Assembly: GCA_947464515.1 (NCBI GenBank)
Contig: CANHXF010000126.1
Span: forward strand, 1-5,688
DNA: 5,688 nucleotides
Direction of reading: 5' to 3'
Source: Flavobacteriales bacterium
GTDB lineage: Bacteria > Bacteroidota > Bacteroidia > NS11-12g > UBA955
The position numbers and the translations under genes were made by a program. The notes under the pieces are model-generated. The model had not been told where the DNA came from and did no database searches. It saw only the letters and a program-made list of their open reading frames with translations. Positions 1 to 5,633 of the stretch are shown piece after piece. Position 1 is the first letter of the stretch, and every line of letters starts with the position of its first letter.

Positions 1-1499
1 ATTTGATTTGGGCGAGGCAGTTTGGCGACAGTGCGAGTGTGTATCCGGAGCGATTGTTTTTGGGTGAGCCTGGCGATTTGGGACAGTTGGATGTCATGCG
101 TGCCCAAGGCTACAACATGGTAAGAATTTGGGGCGGTGGAGCTTATCCGAGCGAGGCGTTTTATGATCGATGCGATGCTTTGGGAATCATGGTTTGGCAG
201 GATTTGATGTTCAATGGAACGATGTATCCCGATGCACCCAATTTTTTGGAAGCAGTGGCGTCGGAGGTGTTGGCGCAGTCGATGCGATTGAACAATCACC
301 CGAGCCTGGCCTTGTGGTGTGGCAATAATGAGATCGAAGTGGCTTGGCACAATTGGGGCTGGCAGCAGAAGTATAATATCCATGGAGCCGACAGTGCAAG
401 GATGTGGCAAGCGTATTTGTCGCTGTTTGATACCTTAATTCCGGAGGCGTTGCAGGTATGGTCGGGCCGAGTGCCTTACACCCGAAGCAGTCCGATTGGC
501 AACTGGGGCAATTTGCAGCAGATGAAACGGGGCGATAACCACGATTGGGGCGTTTGGCATGGGGAGCGTGGATTTGCGCATTTGGATTCGGCGCGGATGC
601 CGTTTTGCAGTGAGTATGGATTGCCGAGTCCATCGCGGTGGGAGTTGTTGATTGAAAAAGATTTGTCCGACACTGTTCAAAATTCGAAGGAGGTTTCAAT
701 GGTTGACAGTGATTCGGGTTTATCGACGGAAAAATCATTGAATTTTGCTCAATATGTGGATCTATTTGATGGTACTCAGAGTGATTGGAAGTCGCGATTG
801 TTGAGCTATAAAGGCCCCAAATTATTAGAAAAATATGTGCGCGAGGAGTATCCTAAGTCGTGGCCTCACCGGGGGGTGGCCTCGACAGAGTATATGGATT
901 TTAGTGATTCGGCGGCGGTGGTACAGGGCGAGTTTTTATACAGGGCGATGATCAGTCATCGGATGGCAGCACCGTATTGTATGGGGTCTTTGTATTGGCA
1001 GTACAACGATATTTGGAACGGAACGACATGGAGTGTTGCGAATACCGAATCTGGATGGAGTATGTTGAAATCGTCGCAAGGAAGGGTGGCCGAGGCGATG
1101 TTGCCGGTGGTGATGAAGTTGCAACCCAGCGGATGGTGGGGCGTGAAGGATCAGTTTTATGTAAAGTTTAATTCTCGGATGCTAACAGAGTGCGAGGTTC
1201 CGTTGGAGGTTACAGCATACGATTCGTTGGGAAAATCATTGTTCTCCAAGGATATTGTGGTGAAATTGCCTAGAAATTGGAATGTGGACAGTGAGTTACT
1301 CGTGTCTTGGGTGAAGCCCATATCATTTGCAGGCAAAAGAAAATACCGCAAGAAGATGGATCAGGTGAGTTATTATACGGTTCGTTTGCATCAGCCAGCA
1401 GCTGCGCAGCGGATGATGGACCTAACTCCCAAAGGAAAATATTACGGTGAGGGCTATCCGGTGCTGGAGGAATGTCTTTGGGTAGGCGCTCCACGTTAA
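1..1499 (+). CDS. Beta-mannosidase (GH2), C-terminal ~498 residues, 5' end outside window
   Basis: Exo-acting glycoside hydrolase that removes beta-linked mannose, for example from the Man-beta-1,4-GlcNAc core of N-glycans or from mannans. The frame is open to the left edge; the TTG at position 3 is not a real start because about 350-400 N-terminal residues of the family are missing. Seen, numbering from the codon at position 3: the barrel strand NMVRIWGGG (38-46), then LGIMVWQDLMF; WCGNNE with acid/base Glu110; FCSEYG with nucleophile Glu204; GSLYWQYND (328-336), typical of beta-mannosidases rather than beta-galactosidases. Residues 380-460 look like the terminal Ig-like domain. Residues 217-285 form a variable, AT-rich stretch somewhat longer than in human MANBA as I recall it. 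The last ~35 residues (PAAAQR... GKYYGEGYPVLEECL) do not look like a mannosidase end and match the intergenic repeat at 2844-2936. GH2 identity is firm; exact substrate is inferred. Confidence 0.92.
   Translation, partial: LIWARQFGDSASVYPERLFLGEPGDLGQLDVMRAQGYNMVRIWGGGAYPSEAFYDRCDALGIMVWQDLMFNGTMYPDAPNFLEAVASEVLAQSMRLNNHPSLALWCGNNEIEVAWHNWGWQQKYNIHGADSARMWQAYLSLFDTLIPEALQVWSGRVPYTRSSPIGNWGNLQQMKRGDNHDWGVWHGERGFAHLDSARMPFCSEYGLPSPSRWELLIEKDLSDTVQNSKEVSMVDSDSGLSTEKSLNFAQYVDLFDGTQSDWKSRLLSYKGPKLLEKYVREEYPKSWPHRGVASTEYMDFSDSAAVVQGEFLYRAMISHRMAAPYCMGSLYWQYNDIWNGTTWSVANTESGWSMLKSSQGRVAEAMLPVVMKLQPSGWWGVKDQFYVKFNSRMLTECEVPLEVTAYDSLGKSLFSKDIVVKLPRNWNVDSELLVSWVKPISFAGKRKYRKKMDQVSYYTVRLHQPAAAQRMMDLTPKGKYYGEGYPVLEECLWVGAPR
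1395..1487 (+). repeat. Repeat copy A, in frame inside the 3' end of the beta-mannosidase gene
   Basis: This stretch aligns without gaps to 2844-2936 at an offset of 1449 bases; I count 72 identical of 93 bases, including 20 identical bases at 1455-1474. In the mannosidase frame it reads PAAAQR, DLTPKGKYYG, EGYPVLEECL; the other copy reads PAAAAR, DLIPQGKHYG, EGYPVLEECL in the matching frame. In the last 23 codons 9 of 13 differences fall at third positions. The strong GC stem of copy B is lost here, although GCTGCGCAGC (1401-1410) is still a perfect palindrome. It is most likely a dispersed repeat absorbed into the gene. Confidence 0.8.
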
Positions 1500-1505
1500 A
1501 AAACT

Positions 1506-1524
1506 TTTTGCGTTTTTCGCAAAA
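1506..1524. terminator. Hairpin after beta-mannosidase stop, possible terminator; 17 bp shared with copy B
   Basis: A perfect inverted repeat, TTTTGCG - TTTTT - CGCAAAA, starts seven bases after the TAA stop of the mannosidase gene. The 17 bases TTTTGCGTTTTTCGCAA (1506-1522) recur exactly at 2825-2841, where they precede the repeat core instead of following it. Position suits a terminator, but no T tract follows and the stem has only three GC pairs, so it may simply be part of the repeat family. Confidence 0.4.
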
Positions 1525-1583
1525 CCACCTGATTTCGCCAGAATGTATTTGGATTGATGTTTATTTTTATCCCTTTAAACAAC

Positions 1584-2348
1584 ATGGGATTAAAAATACA
1601 AATTGCATCGGATCTCCATTTGGAGTTTTCACAGAATAGAGACCTAATAAGATCAAATCCATTGCAGCCCACTGGGGATGTTTTGGTATTGGCTGGCGAC
1701 ATCGTTCCGTTTTGTGTGATGGATAAGCACGATGACTTTTTTAGTTATCTGTCGGACCATTTTGAACATACTTATTGGCTTCCCGGTAATCACGAGTACT
1801 ATCATTTCGACATTGCAACAAAGTGCGGTGAAATCGATGAAAAGATCAAGAGCAATGTTACCCTAGTTAACAATGTTTCTGTCAATCATAATGGGGTGAA
1901 AATTCTTTTCTCCACACTTTGGAGTCAAATTAGCGAGGTAAATCAATGGAAGATAGAAAGAGGTATGAGTGATTTTCATCTCATTAACTTCAATGGTAGC
2001 CGTTTTACCGCGGAACATTACAACGCCCTGCATCGCGATAGTTTAGATTTTATTAAACGATCCGTTAATGCAATAAATGGAGAAAGAGTGGTTGTGTTTT
2101 CGCATCATTGTCCCACATTTTTAAACTATCCCCCGCAATTCAAAGGTGATGTTTTGAACGAAGGGTTTGCTACTGAGTTATATGATTTTATCGAATCCTC
2201 CGAAATTAGTTATTGGGGTTTTGGTCATCATCATTGCAACATGCCTGAATTCCAAATTGGCGAAACACGACTTGTGACAAATCAATTGGGATATGTAAAA
2301 CATGGAGAACATGAATTGTTTGATTTCGAAAGGGTTATTGATTTGTAA
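1584..2348 (+). CDS. Calcineurin-like metallophosphoesterase, 254 aa
   Basis: Predicted cytosolic dimetal phosphoesterase; the substrate cannot be told. All metal-site blocks are present: SDLH (Asp10, His12), AGD (Asp39), GNHE (Asn69, His70), SHH (His174) and GHHH (His215, His217). There is no signal peptide or membrane segment. I choose the ATG at 1584 because it gives MGLKIQIASDLHLEF, with the first strand right at the N-terminus as is normal for this family; the in-frame TTG/ATG at 1554/1557 would add a hydrophobic tail without homology. No Shine-Dalgarno is seen. TATTTTTA at 1562-1569 is one base from a Bacteroidetes -7 box, but no convincing -33 partner is seen. Sampled GC is about 35%, well below the flanking glycosidase genes, which suggests a different history. 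It converges on the protease gene, 51 bp away, and both lie between the two repeat copies. Confidence 0.9.
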   Translation: MGLKIQIASDLHLEFSQNRDLIRSNPLQPTGDVLVLAGDIVPFCVMDKHDDFFSYLSDHFEHTYWLPGNHEYYHFDIATKCGEIDEKIKSNVTLVNNVSVNHNGVKILFSTLWSQISEVNQWKIERGMSDFHLINFNGSRFTAEHYNALHRDSLDFIKRSVNAINGERVVVFSHHCPTFLNYPPQFKGDVLNEGFATELYDFIESSEISYWGFGHHHCNMPEFQIGETRLVTNQLGYVKHGEHELFDFERVIDL

Positions 2349-2354
2349 ATCAAT
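2337..2354. terminator. AT-rich inverted repeat over the metallophosphoesterase stop codon (weak candidate terminator)
   Basis: ATTGATTT - GT - AAATCAAT forms an eight-base inverted repeat spanning the TAA stop at 2346-2348, in the gap between convergent genes. The stem is AT-rich, the loop would need to open to four or more bases, and no T tract follows on either strand, so function is doubtful. Nothing else is seen in the 51-bp gap. Confidence 0.2.
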
Positions 2355-2399
2355 ATAATAAATCTACCACCAACTGGTCAAATCATTCAATTTTGGCAA

Positions 2400-2771
2400 T
2401 TAAAATTCAGCGAAGGGTCTGAATGGCGTTGGATTTATCACCAATTTTTGCAATTTGGGATGTACCAATACATCCATGTCTTCCATTGGGATTGCACCCA
2501 ATAAAGGTTCTTTGCCCATAATCAATGCCCCCGTGAAACTTGTTCTGCCGCCCCAGTCTACTCTGATTGGGCCAACATAGGGGTATTGCTTAAAACTGCC
2601 ATCGGCCAATTCCACATCCTTCATTTCGGCGACTTCTAAACCCAAAAATATAGCCATGGATTCGGGGATGCACATGTGCGTTGAGCCAGAATCAACCAAA
2701 CATTTTATATCTGTCGATTTCTCCGGCTGCCTTGGATTTGAAAGCTTTACAACTGTATGTACCAACCCCAT
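2400..2771 (-). CDS. Clan AA retropepsin-like aspartic protease, 123 aa
   Basis: Small single-domain aspartic protease of the bacterial/archaeal clan AA family, expected to act as a homodimer with one catalytic Asp per subunit. Seen: CLVDSGST with catalytic Asp27-Ser28-Gly29; VELADG and YPYVGPIRV strands; and LLGAIPMEDMDVLV (90-103), the conserved C-terminal block of this family. The end, KLVINP, is also typical. No signal peptide or transmembrane segment, so cytosolic. Start: the ATG at 2771 gives MGLVHTVVKLSNP, the usual family N-terminus. The longer frame back to a TTG at 2816 is rejected because that TTG is the -33 element of a good promoter whose -7 box lies inside the extension. The natural substrate is unknown. 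No reverse transcriptase or integrase is nearby, so this is not a retroelement. Confidence 0.85.
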   Translation of the reverse strand: MGLVHTVVKLSNPRQPEKSTDIKCLVDSGSTHMCIPESMAIFLGLEVAEMKDVELADGSFKQYPYVGPIRVDWGGRTSFTGALIMGKEPLLGAIPMEDMDVLVHPKLQKLVINPTPFRPFAEF

Positions 2772-2785
2772 AATTTTGACTTTCA

Positions 2786-2816
2786 CAAAAATACCATCGT
2801 GTTTGGGGATTGTCAA
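2786..2816 (-). promoter_or_regulatory. Bacteroidetes-type promoter of the aspartic protease gene
   Basis: On the minus strand TTGACA (2816-2811), 17 bp, then TATTTTTG (2793-2786). This fits the Bacteroidetes primary sigma consensus of TTG near -33 and TAnnTTTG near -7. The ATG at 2771 follows after 14 bases, implying a very short leader. It shows the protease gene can be transcribed independently of the asparaginase upstream, and it fixes the translation start. Confidence 0.65.
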
Positions 2817-2824
2817 TGTGAATG

Positions 2825-2936
2825 TTTTGCGTTTTTCGCAACTCCGGCAGCCGCAGCGCGGCTGCCGGACCTAATACCACAAGGCAAACACTACGGCGAG
2901 GGTTATCCGGTGCTGGAGGAATGCCTATCGGTGGGC
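2825..2936 (+). repeat. Repeat copy B, intergenic, with two hairpins and a protein-like core
   Basis: Occupies most of the gap between the asparaginase and protease genes. It begins with the 17-mer TTTTGCGTTTTTCGCAA (2825-2841), continues with a GC-rich hairpin (2844-2868) and ends in a core that matches the mannosidase 3' end (1395-1487). The plus frame through the core is open from 2757 to TGA at 2948, reading PAAAARLPDL and then GKHYGEGYPVLEECL. That frame would have to start inside the protease gene on the opposite strand and has no visible start signal, so I do not call it a gene. I interpret it as a member of a dispersed intergenic repeat family; its copy number in the genome cannot be seen here. 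Confidence 0.75.
2844..2868. terminator. GC-rich hairpin between asparaginase and protease genes
   Basis: Perfect ten-base stem CCGGCAGCCG / CGGCTGCCGG with loop CAGCG. A second, weaker hairpin (TTGCG-TTTTT-CGCAA, 2827-2841) adjoins it. The pair lies downstream of the asparaginase stop and just upstream of the protease promoter, where it could stop read-through transcription. There is no T tract on the minus strand after it, so classical intrinsic termination is not shown; it may be a structural part of the repeat element. Confidence 0.4.
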
Positions 2937-2966
2937 AATCAAAATTGAGTGAAGGCTCTGTATGGA

Positions 2967-4001
2967 TCAATCCAACAAATAACTCGCTTTGCGGACCTCG
3001 GCGACATCGCCAGTTTTTACGGAATATGTAAAACCCGGACGCAATGCGTAGGCCCCGATATCGCCCTGTGGGTTAATCGCAATGAAGCCAATTTGTGTGT
3101 TGCTCCAGTCCTTGCCGCGTAATATAAACTTATCGCGGATGGCTTGCACCGCCCGCTCACAGGCAAGCTGCGGACTCGCCCCATGTCGCATTTCCTCCAC
3201 CACCCGGAACGAGCCCACCACGCGGATGACTTCCTCGCCCTGACCGGTTGCAGTGACCGCTCCCACCTCATTATCTACGTACAATCCCGCGCCAATGATG
3301 GGAGAATCGCCGATCCTACCGTGCATCTTGAACGCCATGCCCGAAGTAGAGCATCCGCCCGATAAATTCCCTTTCCCGTCCATCGCAATCATCCCGATGG
3401 TGTCGTGGTTTTCAATGTTGATCACTGGCGTGTATTCGGCCTTTTTGAGCCATTCTTTCCATTCGCGTTCGCTGTCTGGAACCAATAAATTCACTTTCTC
3501 GAACCCCTGTTCCACCGCAAATTGGGTAGCGCCTTCGCCGGCCAACATCACATGGGGCGTTTTTTCCATCACGGCGCGTGCCACACTAATGGGATTGGCG
3601 ATGTGCTCCATGCAAACCACCGAGCCGATGTTGCCAATCTCGTCCATGATGCAGGCATCCAAGGTAACGTGACCGTCGCGATCTGGTCGGCCACCAAAGC
3701 CCACGCTGCGTTCGGAGGGGTCGTTTTCGCACTGACGGATTCCTTGTTCGATGGCATCCAGGGCCCGACCACCATCGGCCAGTGTTGGCCAAGCGGCTTC
3801 ATTGGCTTGCAATCCGAAGTTCCATGTGGTGACGATCATAGGGGCGCCCAGTTTGCGTTGGGGTTTGCCCTTCTTGGTCCCTTTTTTCTTGTCTTTCTCG
3901 CTCTGATCTAGGTTGTTGATCGCGGCGATGCCTGCGGTTGGAAGTCCCACCATGGCCGCCAAGCCAGAGAGTTGTTTGAGGAATTTTCTGCGGTTGTTCA
4001 T
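2967..4001 (-). CDS. N4-(beta-N-acetylglucosaminyl)-L-asparaginase (glycosylasparaginase), Tat-exported, 344 aa
   Basis: Ntn-hydrolase that cleaves the bond between Asn and GlcNAc (EC 3.5.1.26), a late step in N-glycoprotein breakdown. Seen: Tat signal NRRKFLKQ with a hydrophobic stretch (residues 3-27), then a lysine-rich linker (36-50) before the mature domain beginning near GAPMIVTTWNFG. The autoproteolysis site is in NHDTIGMIAMD, cutting between Asp200 and Thr201, so Thr201 becomes the nucleophile of the beta subunit. Substrate-binding segments HGRIGDSP (Arg229, Asp232) and ATGQGEE (Thr252, Gly253) are intact, as is GGRPDRDGHVTLDACIMD (103-120). It is complete and close in plan to the Elizabethkingia (Flavobacterium) meningosepticum enzyme. 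It lies 27 bp after the hexosaminidase gene on the same strand, with no terminator seen between them, which suggests one operon. Periplasmic location is inferred from the Tat signal. Confidence 0.96.
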   Translation of the reverse strand: MNNRRKFLKQLSGLAAMVGLPTAGIAAINNLDQSEKDKKKGTKKGKPQRKLGAPMIVTTWNFGLQANEAAWPTLADGGRALDAIEQGIRQCENDPSERSVGFGGRPDRDGHVTLDACIMDEIGNIGSVVCMEHIANPISVARAVMEKTPHVMLAGEGATQFAVEQGFEKVNLLVPDSEREWKEWLKKAEYTPVINIENHDTIGMIAMDGKGNLSGGCSTSGMAFKMHGRIGDSPIIGAGLYVDNEVGAVTATGQGEEVIRVVGSFRVVEEMRHGASPQLACERAVQAIRDKFILRGKDWSNTQIGFIAINPQGDIGAYALRPGFTYSVKTGDVAEVRKASYLLD

Positions 4002-4028
4002 GCTAAAATGGTGCTGTTTGGGCGTGGT

Positions 4029-5618
4029 TTATTTTTTGTTTCCGTTGCGGAAGAACGTGGCTGGTTCGCCGAAGACGGTAGGACAGTAATTGTATTTTGG
4101 TCCATATTCTCTGCAGAGAGGAAATATTCCGATGCCTTGCCATAAGTTGCGATGCAATACCAAGCGGCGTTTGAAATCAGTAAAATCTTTTTGTTGGGGG
4201 TTCGACCACAATACTTCGCTTAAGGCAGGCATTCGGGGCATCACCATATATTCAACGTGTTCTGGGCTTAGTATGTATTCCGTCCAAACGTTGGCTTGGG
4301 CGCCCAAAATGTATCGATGCAGGCTATCAGGCAGCGCAGCAGGAATGGGTTCGTAGGCGTACACGTTCTCGATAGGATTGTAGCCGCCAATGGCGTGCGG
4401 TTCTGTGCTGTCTTTGCTTTGGTAATGGTCCCAATATAAGGGTTTTCCGGGGGTCATGATGGCATTGTGGTGCTGCTGGGCCGCGGCGATGCCTCCTTCG
4501 GTACCTCGCCAACTCATCACCGTGGCTTTGGGTGCAAGGCCGCCTTCCAATATTTCATCCCAGCCAATGATGTTCCGACCTTGAATGGTGTCACCGGTGG
4601 CACTCACATACCATCCAGAATCCTGGAGGTACTTTTCGATGCGTTGTATGAAGTAGCTCTGCAGTTCGTGCTCGTCTTTGAGGCCATTGTCTTTCATGCG
4701 TTGTTGGCATTTGGGACAGTGTTTCCAGCGTTCTTTCGGACATTCATCGCCGCCGATGTGGATGTAGGGTGAGTTGGGGAAAGTGCGCATCGTTTCTTGC
4801 AAAATATTCTGCAAAAAGGCGAAGGTGGCTTCGTTGCCTGCGCAAAATACATCGTCGAAAACGCCCCATCCTTTGGCAGTTTCAAACGGTCCGCCGGTGC
4901 AGCTCAATTCGGGGTAGGCCGCGAGCGCCGCGAGGCCATGTCCGGGCATTTCAATTTCTGGGATCACGGTGATGCCCCATACGTCATAACAGTCTTTGGC
5001 AAAGTTTATAAGTTGGTATTGGGTATAGAGTCCGCCGTAACCAATTGAATCAAAATGTTGTAAGGAATACGGCCCTGTTTGTGTACCGCTGCGGGTTGAG
5101 GAAATGGAATTGAGCTTGGGGTAGCGTTGGCTCTCGAACCGCCATCCTTGATCGTCGGTAAGATGTAAATGAATCACATTGAAGCGATAATTGGAGGCCA
5201 ATTCTGCGTATTTAAAGAGGAAGCCGATATCGAAAAAGTGCCGCGATACATCTAAGTGAATGCCCCGGTAACGGAATCGGGGGTGGTCGGTGATGGTCAT
5301 GCAGGGTATTTTCTCGCCGTCGTAAAAATCCATGAGCTGCAATAGGGTGTTGTCCCCATAAATCCAGCCATTGTTATCGGCATATTCAATAGTGATTTGC
5401 TTTTTCTCGATGATAAGATTGTATCCTTCGGCGGGAAGATTTGGGTTTTGTCGTGATACCCTCTTTTTGAAATTGGTGTAACCGCCGCGGGGCGATAGTT
5501 TTATACTCTGCGGCGCGGGAATGATGCCGGGGTTGAGCGAATTGTCATAGGGCTGAAGAATTTGCCCTGACATCGAACAGAAAATCGAACAGAAAAAAAT
5601 CGAAAAGAAACTCCGCAT
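4029..5618 (-). CDS. Beta-N-acetylhexosaminidase, GH20, exported, 529 aa
   Basis: Removes terminal beta-linked GlcNAc or GalNAc from glycans or chitooligosaccharides by substrate-assisted catalysis. Seen: hydrophobic signal sequence (residues 1-18); a shortened GH20b-type domain from IIPAP (32-36) to GDNTLLQL (88-95); then the GH20 barrel with YRGIHLDVSRHFF (117-129), HLHLTDDQGWR (150-160), EIEMPGH (221-227), HIGGDE with catalytic Asp291-Glu292, GWDEIL (352-357), MSWRG (368-372) and QANVWTEY (441-448). The protein ends about 55 residues after PRMPALSEVLWS, so it lacks the extra C-terminal domains of larger Bacteroidetes GH20 enzymes. The ATG at 5618 is chosen because it places the signal peptide at the N-terminus. 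Cys10 and Cys14 lie in the hydrophobic core but do not form a good lipobox. It is the first gene of a probable two-gene operon with glycosylasparaginase. Confidence 0.95.
   Translation of the reverse strand: MRSFFSIFFCSIFCSMSGQILQPYDNSLNPGIIPAPQSIKLSPRGGYTNFKKRVSRQNPNLPAEGYNLIIEKKQITIEYADNNGWIYGDNTLLQLMDFYDGEKIPCMTITDHPRFRYRGIHLDVSRHFFDIGFLFKYAELASNYRFNVIHLHLTDDQGWRFESQRYPKLNSISSTRSGTQTGPYSLQHFDSIGYGGLYTQYQLINFAKDCYDVWGITVIPEIEMPGHGLAALAAYPELSCTGGPFETAKGWGVFDDVFCAGNEATFAFLQNILQETMRTFPNSPYIHIGGDECPKERWKHCPKCQQRMKDNGLKDEHELQSYFIQRIEKYLQDSGWYVSATGDTIQGRNIIGWDEILEGGLAPKATVMSWRGTEGGIAAAQQHHNAIMTPGKPLYWDHYQSKDSTEPHAIGGYNPIENVYAYEPIPAALPDSLHRYILGAQANVWTEYILSPEHVEYMVMPRMPALSEVLWSNPQQKDFTDFKRRLVLHRNLWQGIGIFPLCREYGPKYNYCPTVFGEPATFFRNGNKK
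5572..5610 (-). repeat. Short tandem repeat within the hexosaminidase signal peptide
   Basis: On the plus strand ATCGAACAGAAA occurs at 5572-5583 and 5584-5595, and a one-mismatch copy ATCGAAAAGAAA at 5599-5610 after a three-base gap. All are in frame and encode the FFSI, FCSI, FCSM-like pattern of the signal peptide. Gain or loss of a unit would change the hydrophobic core by four residues. Confidence 0.55.
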
Positions 5619-5633
5619 GTTGCGAAGATAGGG

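Noticed and set aside
211..738. 175-codon minus-strand open frame opposite the beta-mannosidase
   Set aside because: It lies antisense to a region with catalytic motifs, has a low-quality composition rich in Pro, Ser, Thr and Cys, and matches no known protein pattern.
1554..1583. Upstream TTG/ATG starts of the metallophosphoesterase
   Set aside because: They add a short hydrophobic tail ahead of the conserved first strand; the ATG at 1584 gives the normal family N-terminus.
2400..2771. Retroelement or phage protease
   Set aside because: The sequence belongs to the stand-alone prokaryotic clan AA group and no reverse transcriptase, integrase or phage gene adjoins it.
2757..2948. Plus-strand open frame of 63 codons through repeat copy B as a small gene
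   Set aside because: It starts inside the protease gene on the opposite strand, has no promoter or ribosome-site signal, and its second half is the repeat. Kept as a repeat; coding potential is discussed as a finding.
2692..2970. Minus-strand open frame through copy B
   Set aside because: It overlaps the protease start and promoter on the same strand, and its resemblance to the antisense frame of the mannosidase end follows simply from the shared DNA repeat.
3253..3911. Plus-strand open frames opposite the glycosylasparaginase
   Set aside because: They are antisense to a gene with every family motif intact; their length reflects its codon bias.
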